Made by a program: the position numbers and the translations under genes
Notes under the pieces: model-generated
Seen by the model: only the letters and a program-made list of their open reading frames with translations
Database searches by the model: none
What the model was told of the DNA's origin: nothing
Assembly (NCBI GenBank): GCA_044371675.1
Contig: JBILTF010000002.1
Coordinates: 1 to 64,000, forward strand
Reading direction: 5' to 3'
Length of the DNA: 64,000 nt
Origin: CAIZGX01 sp044371675
GTDB lineage: Bacteria; Bacteroidota; Bacteroidia; Flavobacteriales_D; Sanyastnellaceae
Shown: positions 26,763 to 35,553 of the stretch, one piece after another
Position numbering within the stretch: the stretch's first letter is position 1
Layout: each line of letters begins with the position of its first letter

Positions 26763-28922
26763 TTAACGTAGAATGGTCATCTCATTCAAGAGATGGCCAG
26801 CTCCGGCGTAGATATCTATTACCCATAGCACGTACCTCGCATCTGTCATTACGTTGCGGCAAATTTCAGAATTGAAATAGAGGTCACTCATAGTGCTTTC
26901 CCACGTTCTGTCGAAGTTTATTCCTATCCATTCGCCATTTCCATTTAATGCAGGAGACCCTGAATTTCCTCCTGTTGTGTGATTACTTCCAGTAAAGCAA
27001 ACAGGCAAGGTTCCATTCACACCGTAGCTTCCGAATTCTTTGTTTTTTAACAACATTTTCAAACGGTCGTTGATTTCAAAATCTGGATTGCCCGTGCTGT
27101 TCTTGTCTAAAATTCCTTGTCCTGTGGTGAAAGGTGTATATGCCATTCCATCTACCGGAGAGCTTCCTTCCACTCTGCCATAGGTTAATCGAAGGGTAGA
27201 GTTCGCATCGCACCACTTCTCTTTCTTACCGCGCATTTCTTCCAACAAGAAAACATATTTCTCCATAAGCTGATCGTGTTTAGCATTGAATTCACGTTTG
27301 GCGGGAACCAATGTATTCATGTAATAATTACTTAAAGCCAAAGCTTGTGCGTACAGATATTCTTTCTCTAATCGCTTTGCGTATTTCTTCGATTTACCGC
27401 TCATAGACACAAAAGTGTCTTTCGAGAATGAACGAATCATGCCCAAGAATGCAGCACTGTCTGCAACCAAGGACTGCTTGAACCACAAGTCTGCAGCGGC
27501 TTCGCGAGAAAGTTTTGAATGTTCGAAATGAATAACACCTTTTGTGAATTGCTCATACATAGACGACATCGCAACAAATCTTTTCTTATCGGTTTCCAAA
27601 TCGTAGTCTTTGTAAAAGGCTTTAGCCGTTTCCAAAAACTCGTTCATCTTTCCTTCCCACTGATTTGCTTTTTTCAATTGACCACCTTTGACGCGAATCT
27701 CATTAAAATCTTGATAGAGCTGAAACACTTCCGGACCGTTGAACACGAATTCTGCATACGCCGCAGCAGCCATATTCACTCCGTAATAGTCCTTGTAAAG
27801 CTTGTCAATGGTGGAAAGCAAATTCGAATATTCCAATTCTTTGTTTGAAAGCTTTGCAATTTCCAACCACTTCGCTTCTTCGTCTTTCTTCAATTGAATG
27901 GCGTTGAATTTATTCAATCCCAATTCTTGTCCTTGCCATTTCTTGTAGGCATTCGCTACGCTGCTTTGCTTCGCTGCATACTTAATGCGCAAAACATCAC
28001 TGCTTTTCATTGCCGCGTTAATGACTTCTAAATTCTTTTCGCGAAAATCAATGCGCATGGGAGCTAATTGCTCGTGGTTATATGCCACTCCGGCAGAAGT
28101 AAGCAGGTGCTCTGTTCTTCCTGGAAATCCGTATACCATAGTGAAATCTCCTTCCTTCACTCCTTTCAACGAAATAGGAAAATGATGTGCCGGTTTGAAT
28201 GGCTTGTTGGTCGCTGAGTATTCAGCTGGTTCATTCTTGTCGTTTGCATAAATACGGAAAACTGAAAAGTCTCCGGTGTGTCTTGGCCATACCCAGTTAT
28301 CGGTATCTCCTCCAAACTTCCCAATGCACGATGGCGGCGCTCCAACCAAACGAACATCTGTATAGGTCTTCGTCAAAACCAAGAAAAATTGTGTGTTGTA
28401 ATTGAAGCCTCGAACGAACCCGTCGCATTTGCTTTCTTCTTTCGCTTTATTCGCAATGGCATTAAACAAGTCTCTCATTTTCGATACACGATCTTTTTCA
28501 TCCACTCCTATCATTCCCTTTAACACTTCATCGGTGACATCGCGCATTTCAATAACGAATGTTGCTGTTAGTCCAGGACAAGCCAATTCTTGTTCGCGAT
28601 TCATAGCCCAAAATCCGTTCTTCAAATAATCGTTTTCAACTGAAGAATGGTATTGAATGTTATCGAAACCACAGTGATGATTCGTAAATAGCAAACCTTC
28701 ATTAGAAACCATTTCTCCTGTGCATCCGCCGCCGAATATTACAATTCCGTCTTTTAGAGAAGTGTTATTGATCGAATAAATTTCTTCTTTCGAGAGCTTC
28801 AATCCATTGGCTTTCATGTCGTCGAATGCGGCATTCAAGACAGAAGGAATCCACATTCCTTCAAAAGCGAAAGAATAAAAAGATGTCAGAATAAATAGAA
28901 AACTAAGAGTGTGCTTTTTCAT
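26763..28922 (-). CDS. S46 family dipeptidyl-peptidase, DPP11-like (Asp/Glu-specific)
   Basis: 719 residues with signal peptide (1-19). Catalytic His83 lies in TNHHCG and the Ser654 in GGNSGSP, close to positions 85 and 655 of the Porphyromonas gingivalis enzymes. Arg672 stands 18 residues after the Ser; in the family Arg at this place (673 in P. gingivalis DPP11) gives preference for Asp/Glu at P1, while DPP7 has Gly. The protein should therefore remove dipeptides with an acidic second residue from oligopeptides in the periplasm. Asp of the triad is probably in 'GGDTDNWVWPRHTGDFSVFRIY' (about 205-227). Monocistronic by spacing. Confidence 0.9.
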   Translation of the reverse strand: MKKHTLSFLFILTSFYSFAFEGMWIPSVLNAAFDDMKANGLKLSKEEIYSINNTSLKDGIVIFGGGCTGEMVSNEGLLFTNHHCGFDNIQYHSSVENDYLKNGFWAMNREQELACPGLTATFVIEMRDVTDEVLKGMIGVDEKDRVSKMRDLFNAIANKAKEESKCDGFVRGFNYNTQFFLVLTKTYTDVRLVGAPPSCIGKFGGDTDNWVWPRHTGDFSVFRIYANDKNEPAEYSATNKPFKPAHHFPISLKGVKEGDFTMVYGFPGRTEHLLTSAGVAYNHEQLAPMRIDFREKNLEVINAAMKSSDVLRIKYAAKQSSVANAYKKWQGQELGLNKFNAIQLKKDEEAKWLEIAKLSNKELEYSNLLSTIDKLYKDYYGVNMAAAAYAEFVFNGPEVFQLYQDFNEIRVKGGQLKKANQWEGKMNEFLETAKAFYKDYDLETDKKRFVAMSSMYEQFTKGVIHFEHSKLSREAAADLWFKQSLVADSAAFLGMIRSFSKDTFVSMSGKSKKYAKRLEKEYLYAQALALSNYYMNTLVPAKREFNAKHDQLMEKYVFLLEEMRGKKEKWCDANSTLRLTYGRVEGSSPVDGMAYTPFTTGQGILDKNSTGNPDFEINDRLKMLLKNKEFGSYGVNGTLPVCFTGSNHTTGGNSGSPALNGNGEWIGINFDRTWESTMSDLYFNSEICRNVMTDARYVLWVIDIYAGAGHLLNEMTILR

Positions 28923-28946
28923 TGTATAATTTTATGAGACACGAAT

Positions 28947-29495
28947 TTACGAAATACTAAAAATATCTTGCTTCTTGATGAACCAATAATAACAGGCCCA
29001 TGTTCCCATTGCAAATCCCAATAAAATGGGAAACAAAAATCCCAAAAAAGAACGTTGTTCCTCTTCGGGTAAATCTTGTTGAAGAATGTACATATATACG
29101 GGAACAACGACAATGAGGATACATATAAAAAGAAACAGAAAATTGAAACCGTTGTTTAGGCCAACAGCCAATTTATAATATTTCGATTTTTTGAATTGTT
29201 CGAAATCTTGACGTGCATATTCTCTCGCTCGGCTGCGTGCCGCGTGTTCCTTTTGCTGGTAATATTCTTCGTAGCGAGGAGTGACTTTTCTATCCTGCGC
29301 AAGGTTATAGGCCTTCCGCTGTTTCTCTTCTCCAAGAAATTCATAGGCTTCATGAATTTCTATAAAACGCAAATGCGCATCGGGATGCGCATTTTTGTCT
29401 GGATGAAATTGCTTACATCCATTTCTATAAGCTGTTTTAATTTCTGAATTTGAAGCGTTACGGGAGACTCCTAAAATAATGTAGTAATCTTTCAA
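28947..29495 (-). CDS. J-domain membrane protein
   Basis: 182 residues. An N-terminal DnaJ domain (about 2-67) has the HPD motif at 31-33 (YYIILGVSRNAS..., FHPDKN). A basic Arg/Lys-rich middle part (about 70-105) leads to two C-terminal membrane helices (about 112-136 and 148-172) separated by an Asp/Glu-rich turn. It should recruit DnaK to the inner membrane; clients unknown. It is followed by the Bax inhibitor gene 12 bp upstream in the same direction. Confidence 0.85.
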   Translation of the reverse strand: MKDYYIILGVSRNASNSEIKTAYRNGCKQFHPDKNAHPDAHLRFIEIHEAYEFLGEEKQRKAYNLAQDRKVTPRYEEYYQQKEHAARSRAREYARQDFEQFKKSKYYKLAVGLNNGFNFLFLFICILIVVVPVYMYILQQDLPEEEQRSFLGFLFPILLGFAMGTWACYYWFIKKQDIFSIS

Positions 29496-29507
29496 ACTTC
29501 ACTTGTA

Positions 29508-30221
29508 TTAATCTCTTCTTGCGAACACACGTAATAAGAACATAAACAAGTTCACGAAGTCTAAATACAAATTAAGTGCGCCCATTAAAGCCAACTTGGA
29601 TGCTTCGGCAGTTCCGAACTCCACTCCTGCTCCAATACGTTTGATCTTCTGAACATCGTATGCTGTCAATCCGGTGAATACCAAAACACCCACACATGAA
29701 ATAATGTAATCCATTTGTGAGCTCTTCATGAACATGTTCACCACAGAGGCAATCACAATTCCAATAACAGCCATCATTAAGATTCCACCAAACTTCGTTA
29801 AGTCTGTCTTAGTCGTGTATCCAATAAATGCCATGGCTCCGAATAGACCCGCGGTAATGAAGAACACTTTGGTAATAATTCCTAGATCATACACCAAGAA
29901 AATAAAGCTTAAGCTTATTCCCATAACAGCTGCATATCCTAGGAATACGGCCAACAACGTAGTGAACGACATTTTGTTGAATCCGAAGTTCATGGCAAGA
30001 ATGAAGGCAAACGGAGCAAACATCACTAACCAACCAAGCGTGGTCATGCCTGATCTTGTTACCAATGAAGAAATCAATTCAGTTGTCCCGAATAAATAGG
30101 CTAACGCTCCTGAAATGGCCAGCGCCAAAGCCATGTATGCGAAAACGTTTGAAACGAATGATTTTGAAACAGCGTTGTCGTTTACATAAACGCCATCGTT
30201 AAATTCTAAATTGTTGTTCAT
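29508..30221 (-). CDS. Bax inhibitor-1/YccA family membrane protein
   Basis: 237 residues with about seven membrane helices. 'AYMALALAISGALAYLFG' begins the first, the 'LVFTGLTAYDVQKIKRIG' segment with its Asp and Lys is the family signature near residue 180, and the protein ends FVNLFMFLLRVFARR. Bacterial BI-1 homologues act as pH-sensitive calcium leak channels or interact with FtsH (YccA). No partner gene is evident. Confidence 0.92.
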   Translation of the reverse strand: MNNNLEFNDGVYVNDNAVSKSFVSNVFAYMALALAISGALAYLFGTTELISSLVTRSGMTTLGWLVMFAPFAFILAMNFGFNKMSFTTLLAVFLGYAAVMGISLSFIFLVYDLGIITKVFFITAGLFGAMAFIGYTTKTDLTKFGGILMMAVIGIVIASVVNMFMKSSQMDYIISCVGVLVFTGLTAYDVQKIKRIGAGVEFGTAEASKLALMGALNLYLDFVNLFMFLLRVFARRD

Positions 30222-30229
30222 GATTTATT

Positions 30230-30796
30230 TTATTTATTCAGTTGAAGTAAACTTACAAATTCCTTTCTTGTTGTGTCGCTCGTTAAAAACAATCCACTGT
30301 AGGCGCTTGTCATAGTGCTGCTGTGTTGTTTCGAAACTCCGCGCATTTGCATACAAAGATGATGACAATCTAAAACAACTGCCACTCCGACAGGATTCAA
30401 TGCTTTTTGAATGCTATCGCGAATCTCAATTGTCAGACGCTCCTGCACTTGAAGTCTTCTTGAAAAGACATCGACCACGCGGGGAATCTTACTTAGTCCA
30501 ACAATCTTTCCATCAGGAATATAGGCCACGTGGGCCTTTCCGAAGAAAGGCAACATGTGGTGTTCGCACAAACTGTAGACTTCAATGTCTTTCACAATAA
30601 CCATTTCAGAATACGATTCGTGAAAAATAGCACCGTTCAACACATCGTCTGCACTCTCCTCATATCCTTTCAACAAATGTGAATAGGCCTTCGCAACACG
30701 CTCAGGCGTTTTCAACAATCCTTCACGCTGTGGATTTTCACCCACAGCGGCAAGGATTTGCTCCACTGCCATTTCAATAGTTTTCTGATTCTCCAT
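30230..30796 (-). CDS. folE: GTP cyclohydrolase I FolE
   Basis: 188 residues. Zinc ligands Cys77 and His80 (CEHHMLPFFGKAHVAYIP) and Cys148 (HHLCMQMRG) are all present, as is the 'GLSKIPRVVDVFSRRLQVQERL' substrate region. It converts GTP to 7,8-dihydroneopterin triphosphate for folate, queuosine-type 7-deazaguanines or tetrahydropterin. The start codon overlaps the stop of the upstream 6-pyruvoyl-tetrahydropterin synthase-like gene by one base (TAATG). Confidence 0.96.
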   Translation of the reverse strand: MENQKTIEMAVEQILAAVGENPQREGLLKTPERVAKAYSHLLKGYEESADDVLNGAIFHESYSEMVIVKDIEVYSLCEHHMLPFFGKAHVAYIPDGKIVGLSKIPRVVDVFSRRLQVQERLTIEIRDSIQKALNPVGVAVVLDCHHLCMQMRGVSKQHSSTMTSAYSGLFLTSDTTRKEFVSLLQLNK

Positions 30797-31221
30797 TACT
30801 TCCCTCCGTAATACTCGACGTATTGATTTTCTGTTTCTGTTACTTTAATGCAATGCAATTGACAACCTTTCTCGTTCACCAGCTCTTCCAATTGTTCCCA
30901 GATTGCAATGGCAACGTTTTCAGTAGAGGTCTTCATTCCTCTCATGAACTCCACATCCATGTTCAAGTTCTTGTGATCTAATTTGTTTATGACTTGCGTC
31001 TTCACAATAGTGCTCAAGTATTTTAAGTCCATGCAGTAGCCAGTTGTTGCATCTGGAACACCTTTTACCGTGATGAATAACTCATAGTTGTGCCCATGCC
31101 AGTTCGGATTCGAACATTTTCCGAAAGTCTCGAAATTCTTTGCTTCATCCCACTCGTCGTGCCACAACTTGTGCGCTGCATTGAATCTTTCTCTGCGTGT
31201 GGCGTATACTAATTTTTCCAT
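30796..31221 (-). CDS. 6-pyruvoyl-tetrahydropterin synthase / QueD family
   Basis: 141 residues. Zinc ligands His17 (AAHKL), His42 and His44 (WHGHNYEL) and a nucleophilic Cys36 (KCSNPN) are visible, with the catalytic Asp/His region DHKNLNMD and Glu in 'TSTENVAIAIWEQL'. These enzymes act on the FolE product: QueD makes 6-carboxy-tetrahydropterin for queuosine, PTPS makes 6-pyruvoyl-tetrahydropterin. The Cys-Ser-Asn-Pro-x-x-His-Gly-His layout does not by itself separate the two. Translational coupling with folE indicates a shared pathway. Confidence 0.9.
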   Translation of the reverse strand: MEKLVYATRRERFNAAHKLWHDEWDEAKNFETFGKCSNPNWHGHNYELFITVKGVPDATTGYCMDLKYLSTIVKTQVINKLDHKNLNMDVEFMRGMKTSTENVAIAIWEQLEELVNEKGCQLHCIKVTETENQYVEYYGGK

Positions 31222-31277
31222 GTTTCAATAATTGTTATAAAAGTAAATCACTTGAGTGCCTTCTTTGTTCGAAGTCT

Positions 31278-32246
31278 TCAATAGATTTTAAGATCTTGTT
31301 GTAAATAATTCGTTACGTAATCTTTCACTCCTTCTTCCAAAGAATGAAACGGCTTGCTATAACCAATTGAAATTAACTTGTTCATGTTAGCTTCGGTGAA
31401 GTACTGATACTTGTCCCGAATGTCTTCCGGCGTATCAACAAAAGAGATGTCCGGTTCTTTTTCCATGGAATGAAAAGTAGCGGATGCTAAATCCAAGAAT
31501 GTTCTGGCCTTTCCACTTCCCAGATTGTAAATACCTGAATCTTTTCTGTGGTGCATTAAGAACATGAGTACTTCAACCAAATCTTTCACATAAACGAAGT
31601 CGCGCATTTGTCCGCCGTCTGTGAAGTTCGGATTGTGACTGCGAAACAATTTCATTTCGCCTGACTTTCCAATCTGATTGAACGTATGCCAGATAACGCT
31701 GGCCATGCGGCCTTTGTGATATTCGTTCGGACCGTATACATTGAAGAATTTCAATCCGGCCCAATAGTAAGGTGCTTCCTCTTGTTGCAATGCCCACACA
31801 TCGAAGTCCTGCTTCGATTGTCCGTATGGATTCAATGGCTTTAATTGTGGAATGGTCGAATGATCATCGTTGTATCCGTATTCCCCACCACCGTAGGTTG
31901 CTGCAGAAGATGCATAGATAAAAGGTATGGCATGTTTCGCGCAAGTCTTCCATAACGATTGTGTGTAATGAAGATTTAAGCGATCGAAAATTTCAACATT
32001 GAATTCAGTTGTATCTGTGCGAGCTCCAATGTGAAAAACACATTCCACTTGATTTTGATTCTCTTCCAACCACTCCGGAAATTCATCTCTGTGAACGATT
32101 GCCGTATATTTCTTTCCTTCCCAATTCCTTTTTCGATCTTCTCTTGAAAAATCATCTACCAACACCAAATCGAAAAAACGATCTTCGTTCAATCTCGCTA
32201 CCATGGCTGATCCTACGAATCCGGCTGCTCCTGTTACAATTATCAT
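31278..32246 (-). CDS. rfaD: ADP-L-glycero-D-manno-heptose 6-epimerase
   Basis: 322 residues, an extended SDR. GAAGFVGSAMVARLN binds NADP, the YGQSK motif (about 141-145) carries catalytic Tyr and Lys, and 'FFNVYGPNEYHKGRMASV' and 'QMRDFVYVKDLV' are epimerase signatures. It makes ADP-L-glycero-D-manno-heptose, the donor for LPS inner core. No other heptose genes lie in the window. Confidence 0.92.
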   Translation of the reverse strand: MIIVTGAAGFVGSAMVARLNEDRFFDLVLVDDFSREDRKRNWEGKKYTAIVHRDEFPEWLEENQNQVECVFHIGARTDTTEFNVEIFDRLNLHYTQSLWKTCAKHAIPFIYASSAATYGGGEYGYNDDHSTIPQLKPLNPYGQSKQDFDVWALQQEEAPYYWAGLKFFNVYGPNEYHKGRMASVIWHTFNQIGKSGEMKLFRSHNPNFTDGGQMRDFVYVKDLVEVLMFLMHHRKDSGIYNLGSGKARTFLDLASATFHSMEKEPDISFVDTPEDIRDKYQYFTEANMNKLISIGYSKPFHSLEEGVKDYVTNYLQQDLKIY

Positions 32247-32255
32247 GTTGCAAAT

Positions 32256-33218
32256 TTAATTCAAATAATGCGCCAACACACCTTCCTTCAATGCGTATTC
32301 AGACTGATAGATTTTATTGAAGTTCGATTGCTCTAAAATGAACTTCACCAAATAAGTAGAAAGCGGCATATACTCGGCACGCATTTGAGGAATACTCGGA
32401 TGCTTCAAACGTTCTTCCAATGTGCTTCCGACTAACCATTGATGAATGGAGGGGTACGCGTTGAAAGGAATCTCGTTTAATTTCAATTTCGCAGAATCTT
32501 TCGAAGCATCTTTGGCTCTGCCAAACTGGTACATATCAAACAGCGTATCAAACGACCCCGAAGATCCAACCAACACATGCGCTGGATTTTCCTTCAGAAA
32601 AGAAATTAAATCTTGTAACTCGTTATTGAGATGCGCTCTTAGTCTATGAACATCGTCTTGATTTATACGTGAAGCTGGATTGAGCATACCATGTATACGG
32701 CTTACGCCTAGCAAATAACTTTTTCTCCACAACTGCTTTTGATCGCGGACGAAAATGAACTCCGTGCTTCCGCCACCGATGTCCATGATTAAAAAATCTT
32801 CTTTAATCTCATCGGTGGTTTGAACCACTCCTTCAAAAATGAGTTCAGCCTCACGATCTCCGGAAATAACTTCCATATCGAAATTCAGATGCTTCTTCAC
32901 CTTTGCAACGAATACGTTGCCGTTGGAAGCTTCACGCACAGCGCTGGTTGCAAAAACACGAACGTCCTTCACTTCGAGTGAATCAATCACATTCTTGTAT
33001 GAATACAATGCATCTAATCCGCGAGCCATGCGGTTAGGCATGAGCACATTCTCAGAAAATCCTCCTGCACCCAATTTCACCGGAAGTTTGGTTTTGAAAA
33101 GCGTCTTCCACTTCCCTTCCACCTTTTCCTTCACCAATAAATTAAAGGTGTTCGTTCCGCAGTCGATGATGGCTAAGCGCTGATTGTTGTTTAATTCTTC
33201 TGTCGTATCCATTTCCAT
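32256..33218 (-). CDS. Ppx/GppA family phosphatase
   Basis: 320 residues. Actin-like ATPase core: AIIDCGTNTFNLLV (phosphate-1), 'FATSAVREASNG', and 'MDIGGGSTEFIFV' (phosphate-2) are intact. It is shorter than E. coli Ppx (513), lacking the C-terminal HD-type domain, as in many Bacteroidota. Likely substrates are polyphosphate or pppGpp. The ATG at 33218 (or 33212) is preferred; the open frame extends to 33341 inside the upstream permease gene. The start overlaps the permease stop region by 28 bp. Confidence 0.88.
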   Translation of the reverse strand: MEMDTTEELNNNQRLAIIDCGTNTFNLLVKEKVEGKWKTLFKTKLPVKLGAGGFSENVLMPNRMARGLDALYSYKNVIDSLEVKDVRVFATSAVREASNGNVFVAKVKKHLNFDMEVISGDREAELIFEGVVQTTDEIKEDFLIMDIGGGSTEFIFVRDQKQLWRKSYLLGVSRIHGMLNPASRINQDDVHRLRAHLNNELQDLISFLKENPAHVLVGSSGSFDTLFDMYQFGRAKDASKDSAKLKLNEIPFNAYPSIHQWLVGSTLEERLKHPSIPQMRAEYMPLSTYLVKFILEQSNFNKIYQSEYALKEGVLAHYLN

Positions 33219-34546
33219 AAATCTTTGTAACTCACTTTTTTTCCGTACGACAAAATGCCCACGCGATAAATTTTTGCTCCTAACCAAATAAAGAATAAGA
33301 AGGCGACTATGAGCGCAGCCATGGCGCTTATTAAATGCCAAAGGCTAATGTTACCAATAGCAGTTTTCACCATAATGGTTATGGGTGAAGTCAGCGGAAA
33401 TATGCTGAAGAAATTTCCAATGGGACTTTCCGGATTGGTAATCAGCATAGCCGAAACAATGTAGGAAAAGACCAACGGAAGTGTCACAGGTAGCATGAAT
33501 TGCTGTGTGTCTGAATCACTGTCAACAGCAGCTCCAATGGCTGCGAAGAGTGACGCGTACAACAAAAATCCACCAATGAAGAAGAAGATAAACATACCCA
33601 CCATGAGCGGCCAATTGATTAAGAAAATCCAATTGATTGCTTCGTTATCCATAAGCGATTGTGCGATGGCAGCTTGATTCATGCCGTTTGCAACGACTGC
33701 TCCGTTTTCTAAAACAGCAGCACCGTTCACCAAATGCGATTCGAAATAATTCAGACCGAAGGTTGCTAAAACAGCAGATAGAATAACCCAAATGAGGAAT
33801 TGCGTAAGTCCTACTAATCCAATTCCAACCACCTTACCCATCATTAACTGAAACGGTCTCACAGAGCTAACCATGACTTCCACAATACGACTCGTCTTCT
33901 CTTCCAACACTCCGCGCATTACTTGCACGCCATACATAAAGATGAACATGTATATTAGTATAGCGAAGACGAATCCAATCACCGCGCGCTCTTTCGTGTG
34001 ATCTTCTTCTCCAAGTTTGTTAATGTTTATCTCTGCAAAACTCACATCGAGCTTTGCGCGCTTGTACTTTTCGTAATCAATTTTCAAAGAATCAACCACA
34101 CGAAAACGTTCGAGCGATTCTTGCAAATCGTTCTTCAATTTACCTTGAATGTTTTCGGAAGGAAAATTATCGAAGTACATGTTGCATTTCCCATCGTTAA
34201 TCGTAATCTCATCGAGCTCGATCATGATGTTGTAAAATCCATCTTTCAACTCTTCGGGCTTCTGCGTCTTTTCAGTGAATCCGTAGATTACGTTTTCATT
34301 GTCTTTGAACTGATCTGGAAATCTAGGAACCAAGGTAGAGTCTTGCTCTCCGCGGTATTCCGTAACCAATCCGTATGGATCGCTAATTAAAACAGTGTAG
34401 GTTTCTTGGTCGTTCAGTGTAATCCAGATGGTTCCGAACAGCAGTCCAGCAAACAAAAGCGGACCTAAGATGGTCATAACAATGAAAGACTTTTTGCGAA
34501 TGCGTGTGGTGTACTCGCGTTTGATGATTAATCCTATCTTACTCAT
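33191..34546 (-). CDS. ABC-2 type exporter permease (NatB-like)
   Basis: 451 residues. An N-terminal helix at about 18-40, a large extracytoplasmic domain (about 41-180), then a cluster of five to six helices to the C-terminus (IGFVFAILIYMFIFMYGVQVMRGV, LVGLTQFLIWVILSAVLA, 'WPLMVGMFIFFFIGGFLLYASL' and 'LPLVFSYIVSAML'). 'VLEEKTSRIVEVMVSSVRPFQLMMGKV' after the second helix is the NatB/DUF3526-like signature. It overlaps the ATPase gene by 4 bp and forms an exporter with it; sodium export is known for B. subtilis NatAB, but the substrate here is unknown. Confidence 0.9.
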   Translation of the reverse strand: MSKIGLIIKREYTTRIRKKSFIVMTILGPLLFAGLLFGTIWITLNDQETYTVLISDPYGLVTEYRGEQDSTLVPRFPDQFKDNENVIYGFTEKTQKPEELKDGFYNIMIELDEITINDGKCNMYFDNFPSENIQGKLKNDLQESLERFRVVDSLKIDYEKYKRAKLDVSFAEININKLGEEDHTKERAVIGFVFAILIYMFIFMYGVQVMRGVLEEKTSRIVEVMVSSVRPFQLMMGKVVGIGLVGLTQFLIWVILSAVLATFGLNYFESHLVNGAAVLENGAVVANGMNQAAIAQSLMDNEAINWIFLINWPLMVGMFIFFFIGGFLLYASLFAAIGAAVDSDSDTQQFMLPVTLPLVFSYIVSAMLITNPESPIGNFFSIFPLTSPITIMVKTAIGNISLWHLISAMAALIVAFLFFIWLGAKIYRVGILSYGKKVSYKDLWKWIRQKN

Positions 34547-35475
34547 GCTTGTGCTTCGTTAAATGAAAGAACCGATTGAACAAATATGTCGTGCATGCTT
34601 GGCACTTTTTCTTCCGCACTTAAAATATCAACCACTGGAATAACCTGTTTCAAAAGGTCATTCAGCTTAAACTCAGATCTAATTCGAACAGAAACTGTGT
34701 GAATGCCGTTGTTCAATTCGTTGCTCATTAATTCGAATCGTGCGCCCAAGGCAATGGTGAATTCCAACAAGGTTCCCTCGAACTTCAATGTATAAGTTTT
34801 CGTTCTGAAACTGTCGCGCACTTCAGCTACGCTTCCACTTAAAATAACTTGCGAACGATTGATGAGCGCTATGTTGTCGCAAAGAGATTCCACACTTCCC
34901 ATGTCGTGCGTGGAGAGAACAATAGTAGTTCCTTCGTCGCGCAGACGCAGCATTTCGTTGTGAATGAGTTCCGCGTTAATGGGGTCGAATCCGCTGAACG
35001 GCTCATCGAGAATGAGCAACTTTGGCTTGTGAACCACAGTGGTGATGAACTGAATCTTCTGCGCCATTCCCTTCGACAAATCTTCCACTTTCTTGTCCCA
35101 CCACTCTTGTATCTCGAACTTCTCGAACCACATCTTTAACTCAGTAAGCGCATCTTTTTCCTTCATGCCTTTCATCTGCGCCAAGTAGACGCACTGCTCT
35201 CCCACTTTCATCTTTTTGTAGAGTCCACGTTCTTCGGGAAGGTAGCCGATGTTCTCTACATGTGAACGCTGAAGAGGGCTTCCATAAAATTTAATTAAAC
35301 CATTGTCCGGTTCAATGATCTGATTAAGAATGCGAATGAAGGTGGTTTTTCCAGCACCGTTGGGACCTAAAAGCCCAAATATTTTCCCCTCAGGAATATC
35401 GATACTCACGTTTGTAAGTGCCTGGTATTTTCCGTAGGATTTATTAATGCCTTCGGCTTGAATGGCGTATTTCAT
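34543..35475 (-). CDS. ABC transporter ATP-binding protein (NatA-like)
   Basis: 310 residues. Walker A GPNGAGKTT, Q-loop in 'YLPEERGLYKKMKVGEQ', signature LSKGMAQKIQFI (in place of LSGGQ), Walker B LLILDEPFSGFDP and the H-loop STHD are visible. The C-terminal quarter (about 235-310) is an extra domain common in this exporter type. It partners the permease downstream. The start at 35475 is 79 bp from the divergent ugd gene. Confidence 0.93.
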   Translation of the reverse strand: MKYAIQAEGINKSYGKYQALTNVSIDIPEGKIFGLLGPNGAGKTTFIRILNQIIEPDNGLIKFYGSPLQRSHVENIGYLPEERGLYKKMKVGEQCVYLAQMKGMKEKDALTELKMWFEKFEIQEWWDKKVEDLSKGMAQKIQFITTVVHKPKLLILDEPFSGFDPINAELIHNEMLRLRDEGTTIVLSTHDMGSVESLCDNIALINRSQVILSGSVAEVRDSFRTKTYTLKFEGTLLEFTIALGARFELMSNELNNGIHTVSVRIRSEFKLNDLLKQVIPVVDILSAEEKVPSMHDIFVQSVLSFNEAQA

Positions 35476-35525
35476 AAGTTCTATTGTAATGTCAAAAAGC
35501 TACACGAAAGTAAGACGCTTAATCC

Positions 35526-35533
35526 TATCTTTG
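35526..35533 (+). promoter_or_regulatory. -7 promoter box TATCTTTG for the ugd-uxs-acetyltransferase unit
   Basis: Exact TAnnTTTG match 20 nt before the ATG at 35554. No -33 TTTG at the expected distance. Confidence 0.6.
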
Positions 35534-35553
35534 CTCCCTAAGAAATTAAATTT

